Shown: one piece after another, positions 37,985 through 51,292 of the stretch
Layout: each line of letters opens with the position of its first letter
Numbering within the stretch: the stretch's first letter is position 1
Assembly (NCBI RefSeq): GCF_002288925.2
Contig: NW_022098036.1
Location: 40,093,503 to 40,157,502 of the forward strand
Reading direction: 5' to 3'
Source: Delphinapterus leucas
Lineage: Eukaryota > Chordata > Mammalia > Artiodactyla > Monodontidae
Length of the DNA stretch: 64,000 bases
Program-made: the position numbers and the translations under genes
Notes under the pieces: model-generated
What the model was told of the DNA's origin: nothing
The model's database searches: none
The model's input: the letters and a program-made list of their open reading frames with translations, nothing else

Positions 37985-40979
37985 CCTCACTAAAACTAGA
38001 TTAAGAAGCCGATGATTAAGACAAGCGTCTACTAGGCCTGTCATTTCAGCATCCTTCCATCATAACATTGTGGCACCGGCAATTTTGCTTGAGAACTTTG
38101 AGAAAAAATAATTCATGGGAGAGCCTCGTATTTGAGAGTCGAAATGTTTAACTTGTATAAGCTGGGGAACTACTTCGGAAGTGAGAAAGTCCAAAGTTAA
38201 AATTTTTTTTTTTTTAAGTAAAGAAGAAGAAGAGAAGGAAGAGGAGGTCTGGATAGAGACCCTGGGACTCCCCAGGCAGGTTGCTGTGACTCTGCCAGAA
38301 AGCTTCCAAGCTCTCTGAAGGCGAGCACATACTGATCCAAAGGAATCGTCTTGAGACCTGCAACAAAATACACTTGGGAGAAGCTTCTTCCCAATATTAC
38401 CCCCACAGAGAGCCAGGCGTGGAGAAATCCATGAGGATGGTCCTTTGACCACCCCAGGGTCGAAGGACTTTTATAAAGTCTCTCTGAACAACCTCTCAGT
38501 CGAACACTCTGCACATCTCTTGTAAATATAAAATGGCCAATAGTCGTTTACATTTTTCCTGTTATTTGCCAGCATGCTTGGGATCTCTGAGGGTGGACAA
38601 TTTGCAGAGGGAGTTGAGTCCCTGGTAGTGTGAGGGCAGGCCCGTTCCATTTTTTGACCTGATCCAATTAGGAGAAATAGTCCCACACCTTTCGGGCAAT
38701 CGTGCCCTGAGAGGCCAATTTCTCGTTTTCCTCCAGAAGCCCTAGGAAATGGCGCAGCCCATCCTTCAGAGGGGTCGGGAAATGCTAAAGGGAAAGACAA
38801 AGAGTGGAAGGGGTGATGGTAAACGGGAATGACGGAAGCTAGTTCTCAGGTCCTTATATTTAACCCTTCAGTCTATCTGAAAAGGGAGGAAGTGAGAGTT
38901 GGCAAAAGTCAGCACACAAGACAATGCTACCTTGGATTTTTCACCAGTGGGACATGGAAAGAGGGGGAAAAATGACTTCATAAGTATACATCGGCCTGAA
39001 AGAAGAACTTACAGGCCTCAAAATGCTGGTCTCCTAGAGTTCGAGCTCCTTACTATCCCATCCCTGTTCTCCTTAATTAGTTGGAACTTCAATTTGATTT
39101 CCCGTAAGACACCGAATAATCTACTTTGGGAAATGCTAACAGCACTCTTTGGAGAATATGGGGCATCGAGTTTCCTCTATTCTGAAGCACCATCCCAAAA
39201 GGTCCCCCAAACTCCAGTCGTTGTGAGGAAAGATGAAGCGGTGCAGCTTAGTGACAATTATTAGGACGGTCAGCTCTGAACCAGTCACCCTCTCAATAGT
39301 TAAAAGTACACGAAGAGCACCGAACAATAGAGAAGATTGATAGTATGTTTTAGACAATGCTCGCACCCACTGACGGTCGTCAGGAATGATGAGGGAGAAA
39401 ACTGCCTGCGCTGGGGTGAGCAGGCCAGGAGGCAAGCAGAGACCCGTCCACCCCAAAGTCCCCCTTCGCATTTGAAAAGTCGCATGAGACAAAGTAAACT
39501 GTTTACTAATCGAATACGTCCGCTTCCTTTCTAAAAACCCAAGTGGACAAACCAATGAGCCAGTTTTTACTTCGTGTCTGTCTCATACCCACCTGTCTCC
39601 TCACTCTCGAACTGCAGTTCCCGTAGGTCTTCCCCTCCCCCTCCAACTTGAAGCAGTGGAAAATATGTTGGAGCAGCGTTTCGAAAAAGGTCCTGATCCT
39701 CTCCCTCCCTCGCTAACCCCTCGAGGCTGTAACTGCGACGGTTCCCTGCGAGGAGCATCACGGAATCCGGGCTCCCGGGGCCTGCGCTCCGCTCCTGCCT
39801 GCTAGCACCCGCGCGCCTACCCCGCGCTCCTTTGTCGCCCGCGCCTGCCCAGCGCAGTCCTGCTAGAGGACTTGCTTTTAGGTTTTATTTCCGGATTTAC
39901 CCCTCTTAGAGTTACCTTTTCAGCCCAGATGTCTCGTGTTTGCACATCACGCCGGAAGCACGCATACAGATCAATATTTTTGGGCTAAGAGGTCATCTGC
40001 CACAGTGAACGTGGAAAAAAAATAGAGCCCAGTTAAAGCCCAGGTTTTAAGCTTATTATTTGTATAAAGCACAGCTCAGAGTTAAAAAGATTGGGGTGCG
40101 TGCAGGTGAAGTTAATTTGAATATTCAATTACATAGAAGGGGTGTTGGACCCAGTGGGGGAGAGCAGTTATACCCCTATTTGTCTCCTGCCCTTTGGAAG
40201 GAGCCGACGGCAGGGAGGAGAGGAGCGGCCAGGGTAAGCTAGATGCAGGATGGCTTCAGGAACAAATTACCGCTATGATGTGCAAACAAAACAACCCTAC
40301 TCTTCCGTTTCAGAAACTACAACAAAGGTAGTGGGGAGGGTCACTTTTATTTTAAAAACAATCCTAGGTAGGTTCTTGTTTACCAATTTTAGTATCTTTC
40401 TTCTGAGCTTGTCCTAAGGCACGCAGGAGAGAAAGTAACGTTCAAGAAGAAAGCCGGGTCGGCAAGTTTGGCTCCCGAGCGTGTGAACTATGAATCACCG
40501 CGGTGAAGATCTTTTTTTTTTTTTTCTCGCCCTTTTCTTTTCTCCTGGAGCGTGAACTTGTTAGATAAGATAGATGAGGCCACAAGGATGTGGAATCGCT
40601 GATAAAGCCCGGCTTCTTGGAGAGCAGCCTGTGAGGCTGCTGCGTTGCCTCGGACGGAGCTGAGGGGCGCGGGGCTCGTTTCGGCGCTGCCCCAACGCAA
40701 GTCCTAGCGGCCGCCCGCGGGCTGCACCCGCGCTGGGATCGCTGCCCAGGCAGCCTATCCTCTGGCCTTAGAGGAAGCACCCCAGAAGACAAAAGAATGG
40801 CCCCAGCTGGGCTGAGTATCTGCTCTCCGGAACACAAAACGGGGCCCGTAGGTTTTCCTGGAATAAGTTCGAAGTCCGGACCACAAAGCAATCGGAGGGT
40901 GGGAGATACTAAATTTTAAAGAAGTCTGGAATCAGGCGTGAAACACTATTTTCCCCATTGATTAGAAGTGGTTCCCTTT

Positions 40980-40981
<2 letters not shown>

Positions 40982-41017
<36 letters not shown>
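40982..41017. repeat. (AT)n microsatellite
   Basis: This is a pure AT run of about 18 units. Confidence 0.9.
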
Positions 41018-41022
<5 letters not shown>

Positions 41023-42564
41023 TGCTATTGATTACACACCGCGATTTACTTGAAAAAATGCTTAGAGTATCTTTAGCACACGCTCCTCAGTCTTTCAATT
41101 AGCACTGGATTTTGCCCCGGGATTGCTCCCCAGGGCGGACAAATGGAGCCAACTCATCTCCAGCGACTTTTTTTTTTCGCCCACGTGCGTATCCACGCCA
41201 GAGCTTTAGAAGCAGTTTAAAATCCCCAGCCTTGGTTTCACTTGATATTGTTGTTGTTGTTATTGATAAATATTGGGTCATACACAGCCACTTGTCAGAG
41301 CCTTTGGCTCCATCTCGCAGCTGCAGCTCCTAGCGGGGCATTTGAGTCTTGTTCTAGGAACTGGAGGGATTTGTTGGGAAAAGAATTGCATAGTCTCTGC
41401 TCCTTCAGTTGTGGAGATGGCCCCTTAAAATCCTACTTCTTGTCTGTCTACTGTCACGTTTATTTCTTTATTTGTTCATATATGTGAACACTGGGTAGAC
41501 GTGTGTCTCTTTTCCCCCCGTATCTTCTAATTGAAATTATCGTCAAAATAAAAAGGGATAAACTATTGACCCCAGTTTTCTTAAGTATATCTGAAACTAA
41601 AAAGAACATAGGTGGGTGGACAGATAATTTTTGTAATTGCTGGGGGATGGTTGAGTCGGTAGGACGTTTGGGGCTTGTGTAATTGGAGTAATTTATACAG
41701 TTTATCTTTCAACTGTGCTGTATATACTCTTTTCCTTGATACTGCACACGAACTGAGCCCATGGTCGGCTTGTCTTGGCATGTTTGAAGCCCCAGACACC
41801 CAACAGTATCATTACAGGAAAGAGACAAAACCCTAAAGACTCGAGGCAGGGAGGCGTCTGCCTTGAGGTGAATGGGGAGTTTGTCTTGGCGCTGGACTTT
41901 TCGGGTAAAGCGCACCCACTGGCTCAGACTGCCTGGCAGAGCGGCGTTAAGGTCTTCCCCGCGCAGAAGTGCAGGGAGGGGGTGGGGAAAGAAACAGCTG
42001 ATTTTCGACATTTCAAAGGGACTCTTTCTATTTATCAGTGTTACCGAAGTGTACGTTACTGGAGAAACAACAAAACAAGCATAGAGCTGCAATTTTCAAG
42101 AAAATAGGATCCCCAAATATAAAAATAAAAAAGTAGCAGAGAAGATGTATAATTCAATCAAATTACACAAAATTGCTTGAAAATCCAGAACAGTAGCGAT
42201 CCATTATGCCTCTGTTTTATTAGTGACAAGTACAATTACTCTAAAATAAAGAACATGGTGAATATATAATTGGCTGTAATCATGTTAGTGTTTGAATAAA
42301 AATGACGGGAACATTTAACACTTTGACAACAAAATGTTCAGAAATAACTTATTTATTCAAACAGTTTTTATTTTCCACCAAGTGAAGGAGAAACACAGTT
42401 TGCTTAGGAAAATCAATGACTTTTCCCTGCAATAAATAAATATCCAAAAGGGGAAAAAAACAGCCCCACACCTCTATATTATTACTATTATTATTTTTAA
42501 CCAGCAAGAAGCTTAATCCTGTGTTTGGAGTCAGCACCGCCTAACGGTTGTTGGGTACCGACGT

Positions 42565-42578
42565 CCGCCACCTAGAGG
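42565..42578 (-). promoter_or_regulatory. CTCF-like motif
   Basis: The minus strand reads CCTCTAGGTGGCGG, 13 of 14 positions of the CTCF core CCASYAGRKGGCRS. It lies in transposon-free DNA about 9.4 kb upstream of the FOXG1 promoter. Occupancy is not shown. Confidence 0.4.
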
Positions 42579-45154
42579 AAAAGCTCTGCAGCTCACCCGT
42601 TTTCCGGCGGTGACCCCGGGAATCAAAGTTAATAAATATTCCTTTGCAAATTGCTCTCCAAACTAACTTACCCTCCCCCACCCCTCAGTCCCCTTCCGCC
42701 CTACAAAATCGTCACAATATTTTCTTAGTAATTGCTCTGTGCAATTGACAGAAGTGCCGAGTCCTCGGCAGCGCGGTCCTCTCCCAGCAAAGAGCCAGAG
42801 CGCGCTGGGGAAGTAAGTCAGGGAATATTTGCGTCTGGAGAGAGAATCCACTTTCGACCAAAATTCTTCTAGAGCAGCCTGAATTCGGGTCTCATAAAGC
42901 AACAGCTGATGCGGGAACCCCACATTCCAGTGATTTTTTTTTCTTTTCTTTTTTTTTAGGGCGTTCTTAGGGAAAACACAGCCCGGATCCCTCTGTCCGC
43001 CAGTTGCTTACCGCGGGGCCCCTTTTCCCGAATTCTCCCCGGTCCACATGCCCCTCCCCGCCGCAGACACGGAGTTGTGAGGTCCGGGCTCTCTCTAATC
43101 GGTCCTTCGAGACCAACGGGACCTTTGATTTTCCTAAATAGGTTGTAAAGGCATTAAAGGGAAGGCCATGTTTTGAGGGGTCACCCCTGTGGCCCTGGAG
43201 GCCGAACCAGGAGAAATCCCACATCTTTACACTGAATCCTGGAATTTCGAGAAATTTCCGCAGTGTGCTGGTTAATTTGAGGACGGACCCGAAGAGACTA
43301 GGGACCTTTTCTGCATTTTAGTTTTGGTGGATACTATCGGCTTCTCCCGCAGAAAAAGCCAGCCTTACACCCGGGTCTTGCCTGGCTGTTCTCAAGGAAG
43401 TCTTGGGGAAAAGAGATGCTAAGCGAGTGTGAGGGGCTAAGAAAAGAGAAATAAGGAGGGTGTTCGGGGCGCTCAGTTGCTGCTTGATAGCCGAGCAGCG
43501 GACTGTGCATGTCCGCGCGCCGGCCCTGCAGGCGTTTCTCCCCGCCCCACGCGTCCAAAGTTTTGTTTTGCTTTGCTTTAATGTACCTAGAATACTGTTC
43601 AAGCTGAAAGTTTGCTAGAAAGCCGAAGAAGGAACAAGCAAGCTGAATTCGTTTTGGAAAACAAAACATCATCAACAACAAAAAAACCCCACCCTGATAA
43701 ATAATTGGACTTCAGCTGGGTTTCATTCCTTAAGTTTTCCCTTCCCTCTCTTCCTCCCCTCTTTGCTTTCCTTTCTCAGTTTCTCAACTTCCCCGCCCCC
43801 ATCCCCATCCCTATCTTTATTTCTGTCTTTATAACCTATCCAAATCCCTATCTCCAAATCTCTCTATGTGTAAGAGAAAAGAAGCAGCGTGAGGTGGGTG
43901 GAGGTGACCATTTTTACGCTGAATTTCGGAACCTCCCTATTTGTCAGTTCTCAGCCCCGACGCTGCTGGAGTTTAAAGGAGACATCCCAGAGATGACTCT
44001 TCCTCTCATTCTTCCCAGAGGCAACTTCAGAATCATGGACCTGTTTACCTACTGTAGAAATTATTTTTTTTAAGATAGTCGAAATATAGGTATAGGTACA
44101 TCTCCTCTAAAACGGATGTCCCAGTACATGCATGCCTCCCCTATGGAGTGAGGCACGCCCCAATACCCTAATAACTCAAGTCCTAAGAATTGTTCCGTTT
44201 TGTTTTATATAAAACTAGCGCTTCCACTCTCAACTCCCAGGTCTGTCACTCCTCTCCCGCATTATATTAACAGGCGGTGTTAGCCTTCCCCTACGTGTTC
44301 AGGCTGCTAATGCGGTCCACTTAACGCAACAAAAATGCTCATCTGTGGAGATTTCCCCAAGGCTAGCTGCGATGCTCGCTCCTTTCCTTTTCAGGGCAAG
44401 TCCTTTCCTCCCTCCCCCTTCTTTGCTTGAGGTGGGGGCTGAAAAAGGGGTTCAACAACCGCGAGCGAGGGTGTGAGCGCTCCCTCCTCTATCTCCTGCC
44501 TGCCAATTCACCCAAGAGATAGTGAATTTTTGGTTTTCTCTTGGGAACAGAAATATCTGGAAGCTTCAGCCGTGCCACTTGGTTGCCTCTTTCAGTTAAT
44601 TTGCCTTCCTCTTTCTTTTCTTCTCACCTCAGTCTATGAAAGCAGTTCAGGATTGCTCTCACAGCCTCCTCTGCATCCTTTTAGCTCCTGCCTTCTGAAG
44701 GAAACTCTGCTGGCTTTCTCTTCTGTTTCAGCAGGAAAGCTGGGTTGGAGATGCACTCTGTAGCGGATTGTTTGTGTATTGTGTACGTTTGTCTAGTTTT
44801 AATAACTTTTTGGAGGAGACTTTCCTGGGCTTGCTGACATTTCCTCCCCCCCCCCCTCTCTATGGAGGAGACTCCCTGGAGGAAGGAATCACCTGAGCTT
44901 AGCTGATGGCCTTTTGTCAGTTTCTCTTACTCTTTAAAGTCTGGTCTGGGAAAGTCATGTGTCATCATGATTCATATGTATCCAGTTTCCAAGGAGAAGG
45001 ACATCAGGGAGAAAGCAAAATAAAACTAACTTAACATATAATAAGTATTATTAGTTAGGTTTTGGTTTAAAAGATGATTGCCTTCATTGCTTCCATCTGG
45101 AACACTAGATTTTTTTTAAAAAACCCTATAAAGTACAGACATTAGAACAGAGCT

Positions 45155-45268
45155 TTCCAACTCTGGCTCAACCATGCTCTTTTTCTTACGGATCCTTAGG
45201 CAAGTTACTTCACTTTTCTAGTTTTCGTTCTTCATCTGAAAAATAAGTGATCTGCATTCATTAATATA
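45155..45268 (+). mobile_element. MIR SINE fragment
   Basis: Wording 'aactctggctcaacca', 'ttaggcaagttacttcact' and 'ttcttcatctgaaaaataag' follows the MIR core in order on the plus strand. It is a diverged, non-coding copy and is the first transposable element met going upstream from FOXG1. Confidence 0.7.
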
Positions 45269-45393
45269 TAAGATATCATCTACTCACCAAAATCCCCAAA
45301 ACAGTAAAAAACAATTACCCAAATTCTAAGAATCTTTTTTTTTTTTTTTTCTTTTTCTGGAAGCACTAAGAAAATCTCATTCAAACGGCAGCA

Positions 45394-45407
45394 GCGACAT
45401 CTAGTGA
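45394..45407 (-). promoter_or_regulatory. CTCF-like motif
   Basis: The minus strand reads TCACTAGATGTCGC, 12 of 14 positions of the CTCF core. The wider plus-strand context 'cagcgacatctagtgacca' resembles the common 'agcgccatctagtgg' form. Confidence 0.3.
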
Positions 45408-46384
45408 CCATAGTGCTCAATAGTAACAATGACAGTGTGGGACGTTTACCAAGGAATGGGTTTTCAGAGTGAGACGTCTTGGTTTTTCTAATAAATCTTA
45501 ACTGTCTGGCAAAGAGTACTCTTTTGATATCAAAGAGTTCTTACTGAGTTTAGATTATGGCAATTATTTAAAGAAAGAAAAAGATGCTTAACGACCTCAA
45601 GTGTGCATATAAGGCAGTTAAAATTTATAAGAACACTCTTCTAATGTTTTAAATTCCAGGTCAAGAGACTAGTTCTAAAAAATAATTTTGTGGGTTGTGC
45701 TTTATTTAACTAATTTTCCAAATTAAAATCAATTGTATTACTGCACAAATACTTAACAAAATTGGAAAGAGGTAGAAATTTCCAAGATTTCCTTTCATCT
45801 TGACCAACCATTTAGTTGATTTGAGATTGCTGTCTAGTCAATATCAGGGAACATGCTAAAAATAACTCCCTCCTTTAAGTCACCACACATATACTCTGTC
45901 CATAACAACTTTGCTCAAAGTATTTTGAAATTCAAAGAAATGGGATTCCCATTACTGGATGGACTCCATCTCTTTTTGTAGCAAAGATTATCTGGGCACC
46001 GGTGAAGTCTTAGAAATGGCAGAGAGACTATAAAGCCCAAGACGTTTCAGAATAACAATGTTAGCATTTTCTTGGCATTTCACACTTTAGACAGAGGCAA
46101 AGAAGAATTCAACTTATTCTCTGTGACTTTATAAGCTGGCCAAGTGTGTGGGCGTAGTTTGTTCATGCACTCAGTGAAGTATGTGTTTCAATTCCTATTA
46201 GCAAAGCAGATGACGACTGTTGGAATATATGGATCCATGTTTTATAACTTTAAAGGAAGCCAATTTTGCTTATTATATTTTATTTTTGACCAGTACTTTA
46301 TGCACTTTTACTATGTAATTTGGCCACTGATTGACTTGCTAGCTAGTTTAGCCAGGTAGTATTTTAGTGTAATAAGATAACTAG

Positions 46385-46475
46385 ACTCTTAGTTAACCCT
46401 GGGGAGAACTTGAGCTAGTCACACCACTTTCTTGACCTTAGTTTCCTTAAATATAAAATGAGGAGGTCGAACGCT
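46385..46475 (+). mobile_element. MIR SINE fragment
   Basis: The stretch 'gagctagtcacaccactttc' followed by 'cttgaccttagtttcctta' and 'aatataaaatgaggaggtc' follows the MIR core order. It is a short, diverged copy. Confidence 0.55.
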
Positions 46476-47334
46476 CCACTGTCCCTTATTGCTCAAACCA
46501 ACCATAAATCAATAAATCGTCAACCCTCATTTGCAAAGACCCTCTTCTGGTGCCTCTGTGGTCATCTGTGACTCTTCAATGTCAATGCTGAATTCTCCAG
46601 TTAGGCATCTCATCAGAAATTAGAATGGAAAGAATTGACGAATCCCACTTCTTCATGTCCTGCCCACCTCCCGGTTTGTCTGATTTTTAGAAATGACAAA
46701 AATCTTAGACTTTCCAGTCAACATTTACCAATTCACTGGCATGCTCTCAGCTCTCTTGTCCATCCAGAAAAATCACAGTGTGGGAATGGGACAAAACTGA
46801 ACACAAAGCTGGGGCAGCTGTATTTGAACATGTATCCAACATGTTCCCATATCCCCATGGTAATGGTTATTTATTATTAGTAGTATTATTATGAACCAGA
46901 GCCAAAATATTCTGGCTGCAAACAGCCTACGTTTCCTTCCTGCTTCTGTGGCCCTATGAATAAATTTCTTCAGGAAGGAGGTGGCAGTAAAATGTCTCCC
47001 ATTTTTATCTGGCTTGGAATATCATTACACACATTTAGCAAGGAGAAGATCGTTCACAGGAGGCAAATATTACCCCATGATGCAAATGTGCTCAGCATTT
47101 AATATAGGTTCCAGGGAGACTCGGAACGATACTGACATGGATTGACAGAAGGGCCACGGTTCATTATAAATAAAATTCTGAATCTCTCAAAGGTTTATTT
47201 TTAAGATGCTTTCCTCCTTTCTCATCTCACTAGATGTCTTCCTGCTCTTCATACGACTCAGACTGGTAATAAAAATACCCTATCTTTGTATAAAATTAAC
47301 AAGGCATATTTTCTTCTGTGAATTCCTCTCAGAT

Positions 47335-47460
47335 TCAAGAGACAGGTATTATTTTACTTTAGAAGTGAGAAAACTGACCTAGAGAGGCTAAATTACTCAC
47401 CTAAGCTCATACTGCTGGGAAGACCCAGAACAGGAGCATGAATTCTGGCCTGGGGTAGGC
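47335..47460 (+). mobile_element. MIR SINE fragment, 3' half
   Basis: Wording 'agtgagaaaactgacctaga', 'gaggctaaattactcaccta' and 'gcatgaattctggcctg' matches the MIR 3' half on the plus strand. It is diverged and non-coding. Confidence 0.6.
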
Positions 47461-47641
47461 TGCATCTCACTTCTGCTTGTCCTCAGGGTTGAGGTCCTCA
47501 CGCTGGGAACCAGGCTTACAGGCCGACCTGCTGCTGTTCCTTAGGCCTCACCAAGATTCCACTGCATATATTTGAGAAGTCTCAAACTTTTAGGAGGTTC
47601 TTGGGACCCTTGTAACATGGTAGAATCTGTGCTTGCTACTC

Positions 47642-47846
47642 TTTTTTTTTTTTTGCAGTACGCGGGCCTCTCACTGCTGTGGCCTCTCCCGTTGCGGAGC
47701 ACAGGCTCTGGACACGCAGGCTCAGCGGCCATGGCTCACGGGCCCAGCCACTCCGCGGCATGTGGGATCTTCCCGGACCGGGGCACGAACCCGTGTCCCC
47801 TGCATCGGCAGGCGGACCCCCAACCACTGCGCCACCAGGGAAGCCT
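47642..47846 (-). mobile_element. CHR-2-type cetacean SINE
   Basis: This is a full-length tRNA-derived SINE on the minus strand with A-box and B-box and an A-rich tail (T-run at 47642-47654). A perfect 11-bp target-site duplication, ttgctactctt, flanks it (47633-47643 and 47847-47857). It is the first young SINE upstream of FOXG1. Confidence 0.95.
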
Positions 47847-47857
47847 TTGCTACTCTT

Positions 47858-48849
47858 CATCCATGTATTTCTCCTCTTAATGCTAACAATTTTATATTAA
47901 TATATTATTTATATTGTTTATATTTTCTTCCTAAGGAATAATCTTTGTGAAATGATAGCAAAAATAATATAAAAATATATTATTTATATTTTCTACTAAA
48001 GGGATAATCTTTGCAAAAAGATAGTATTCAAAACATGTTTGTTGGTGATCTTGGGATCCAAGATGTTGGAATTGGAACGAATGTAAGACATCGTCTGATT
48101 CAGCAGCTCTGGAGAGAGATCACTCTCAGAATCAGTGGCTCCTGGGAGCTCTGCTGAGTCCAAGTCCAGATTATTCTGAGTATCCTGGCATTGTTTCCTG
48201 CCCATCTCCCTTGCTTCTTGGCTTCATACATTAATGTATTTGGGAATTCCATTCTTGCTGGCTATCCTGTGGGCTGGTTTTCCAAATAGGCTGCCTCTTC
48301 AGTAGCGGGCAGTAGATCTGGCTAAGGACCCTGCTCTCAGCTGGGAGCTGTTATCTTCCTCTTGAATGTATTTTCTCTGAAGTAGCTCTGTGCTGCCCTC
48401 CACTGGCACTCAGCCGCTAGAGCTAGCTAGCCTTCTGCCGTCTCCGCTAACACACTGCATCTAGGGCTCCAAACGCGATATGAGAGCACTATTAACCACA
48501 CTGTGTATGGTTTTTAATAGCATGAAAAATAGGACCCAGGCCCCTTCGTGTCCACTTATACCCTGTGTTCTCACTTTCTATGAGTTTGCTGACGGGCTGT
48601 GAATGAGTGTATCTGACATTCACTAATTTCAAGTATTTGTGCTAGAGTATTTGGAAGGGATTACTTGAAAGTGTATAACTTCTATTTAATTAGCAAACTG
48701 AAATACACTTCAGCTGACATGATACTAGGCCACAAATTTCTGAACGTGCTGTACTTACTCAGCCTTAAGGAATATTAAACATTTTATCTTTAATGTATAT
48801 ATAAAGATATAGTGAATTATATGAAATTCCTAAATGATATGTACATTTT
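47858..48849. other. Intergenic DNA, no gene
   Basis: An AT-rich stretch near 47.88-48.0 kb carries a locally repeated 'tattatttatat' word. The rest is unique-looking DNA with a CTCF-like motif near 48.4 kb. No reading frame is convincing. Confidence 0.5.
48393..48406 (-). promoter_or_regulatory. CTCF-like motif
   Basis: The minus strand reads CCAGTGGAGGGCAG, 13 of 14 positions of the CTCF core. It has the same orientation as the candidate sites at 37.3, 42.6 and 45.4 kb. Confidence 0.35.
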
Positions 48850-49030
48850 TCATTTATTCAACAAATATGTATTAGACACACAGTATGTGCTAGGAACTCT
48901 TCTTGGTGCTGAGAATACAGCACTGGATAAAGAATATATAAATTATAAAAACAACCGCTGCCTTTATTGAGTTTGTTTACTAGTTGGGGAAGATAAATAT
49001 TAAATGAATTAATAAGCAAAATGCCCTTTA
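48850..49030 (+). mobile_element. Old mammalian interspersed repeat (family not assigned)
   Basis: The wording 'catttattcaacaaatatgt', 'gtatgtgctaggaactctt' and 'tgctgagaatacagcactgg' is a common old mammalian repeat motif ('tactatgtgccaggcactgt' type). I recognise the pattern but not the library name. It is non-coding. Confidence 0.5.
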
Positions 49031-49425
49031 AGGGAATATGGCACTACCATATCTATTTCCTACCGGAAATACACTGTAGTGATTCCACGTTTTTAAGAAT
49101 ATCGGTATTAAGATTAAGACAGGCATAACCAGAGTTAGATATGGATTTTTGCTACAAATATTTATTGTGTTATTCATGAATATATTGTGAATATAGTATG
49201 GGCTTGTTAAAGCAATTGATACAGATGAGTGTATGAATCCCTCAGCTGTAAAGATGTTTCATCTTTTGATTCTATCACAATCTTCTCTCCTATTAGACTG
49301 TCTGGCAAGTGCCACCTTGTCACCCCCTGTAATAGCTGTCGTGGAAGTCCCTGCTATTGCTGCCTTGATAATGGGATCTGTTACTGTCTTTCCTTTTTCC
49401 TTTGTTTTTATTATGTTCTCTTTCT

Positions 49426-49748
49426 TTCTTTAATAAATTTATTTATTTTATTTATTATTTTTGGCTGCGTTGGTTCTTCGTTGCTGCGCATGGGCTTTCT
49501 CTAGTTGCAGTGAGCGGGGGGCTACTCTTCCTTGCGATGCGCGGGCGTCTCATTGCGGTGGCTTCTCTTGTTGCAGAGCACGGGCTCTAGGCACGCGGGC
49601 ACAGTAGTTGTGGCACATGGGCTCAGTAGTTGTGGCTCACGGGCTTACTTGCTCCGCAGCATGTGGGATCTTCCCGGACCAGGGTTTGAACCCCTGTCCC
49701 CTGCATTAGCAGGAGGATTCTTAACCACTGCGCCACCAGGGAAATCCC
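49426..49748 (-). mobile_element. CHR-1/artiodactyl-type tRNA-derived SINE, longer and older form
   Basis: On the minus strand it starts 'gggatttccctggtggcgca', carries A-box and B-box words, then the longer body ('gtgagccacaactactgagc') and an A/T-rich tail at 49426-49468. A 14-bp target-site duplication with one mismatch flanks it (49412-49425 and 49749-49762). It is longer than the CHR-2 copies and more diverged. Confidence 0.85.
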
Positions 49749-49762
49749 TATATTCTCTTTCT

Positions 49763-51292
49763 ATGTCTTTTGCTTTCCCCACAGGTGAGCTCAAATAGAT
49801 GTCACTGGCCCAATGGAATAAGTTTTTCCTTTCTAATGTGGCAGAAGTACCAGTCGCAACGAAGCAGGTATAGTTACTTTGTCTTCTCTAATCTACCAGG
49901 TCTGTTGGAAATGAATGTCTGTCCCAGGTGAAACACAAGTGGTTTGGAAAAAAAAAACAAAAAAAAAACAAGCCAAAATACCAAAGTAATGTTGACATTA
50001 GTTACAGGTACAACTTTGAAAAATGTTATATTAGTTGAAGAGTTCTTCCATGTTGTCAGGGACCAAGGGTCACAACAAGCTGCTTGTCCTTCCTCAGGAA
50101 TAATGCCATTGCCCTCACCCAGATGTGAGGTGAGCCATCGCCGGAGATGTATAAAGTACATGTCAGGAAAGCAGTTTCTAACTCTCCCAGTCAAGTGTGA
50201 AACTTAGATGGTTCCATACCCTTATTTTTGAGTGAGCTTAGCTGTCTAGCTTCAGCTCAGCTAGAGCTGGCCTTGACACATACCCAATGTCTTTGGCCAT
50301 AGGTTCAATAATTACTTTATATATCATTAATGGCTAACTTGAAATGTCATGCGTGTAACACGTTTATACAGCTGCCTGGGTACCTTCCTTTTACAGACTC
50401 TATGAAACAACACTTGTGTATGTCCTCCCTGTCCTTTGCACTGGAAACTAATTCTTGTTGGTTAGGATAAGTAGTTTGTTGTTTTTGAGAGAAGAGCTCT
50501 GAACTTAGAGAATGTTCTTAAATTTTAGAGGGTTTGGCAATTTGGTGTTTACATAATCAAGGTTTTACATTATTGATTTGAAGTGATCAAATGGAAGAAG
50601 TGAGGGGATGGTACGTTTAACTGAATTGAATACATTGTAAGGTGCACCATTATTTAATAGACCATAAAGAAAGAAAACATGCTGTGAATTTATCTGACAT
50701 GCCATGAATTGCGAGATGCATCCACACCTCAGAGATGTTCAAATATGTGTATCTCACTATCACGTGAAATGCAGTAAGTGTTTCTTCATCGCTTTGAGAT
50801 GGATTCATCTCTTCCATAGCTTCTTGGGAAGACACATCTAGTAATAAATGCATATTGACTATAGTAACATGAAGAACCAAAAACTTGACAGCAAAAAAAT
50901 CCTTATAATATGACAATTATGTATTTTAGTGTTTTCGTAGATGGTTTAAAAATGATTACTGAGACATCTTTAATTCTTAATAGGAATCTGAGAAATCTCA
51001 GGATTTCTAAGTAAGATGTTTATATTAAAAGAAAAAAAATAGTCCATATTTTGGAAAAAGCTCCATAATACAGAACTGATTCAGGGTGGTTGGATGAGAA
51101 GCTTCAACCTTCCCTTGGAGGGTTTTTCTGATTGGAACTTTCTAGTTTTGTTTTTATGGTGCAGTCTCATGGTATTTTCTTCTACTAGGAAGACATGCCA
51201 TCATTTCACTGCAACATGTGGGTCAGGACAGCAGGTAAGAATCTGAAGACTCAAATGTCCTTATACATGAGTTAGAAGTGTATATTTTTCTT
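49763..51292. other. Intergenic DNA, no gene
   Basis: Short overlapping frames occur on both strands (for example 49874-50194 minus and 49944-50207 plus) without domains. No further transposable element is recognised with confidence. Confidence 0.45.

Larger units (their letters stand above)
34136..45140. other. Upstream FOXG1 flank, transposon-free, no coding gene supported
   Basis: No interspersed repeat is recognised. Simple repeats, a pyrimidine tract, a POU-type palindrome and CTCF-like motifs are listed separately. Small CpG-rich patches lie near 39.75-39.86 and 40.65-40.76 kb. Reading frames such as 38060-38452 and 39136-39555 (minus) have no known domains. In human an antisense non-coding RNA starts near the FOXG1 promoter; its counterpart might run on the plus strand here, but no exon can be called. 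Confidence 0.5.

Noticed and set aside
47572..47880. Apparent proteins shared by several loci (also near 11115, 51278 and 60220)
   Set aside because: They are all translations of CHR-2 SINE copies, which is why they resemble each other.
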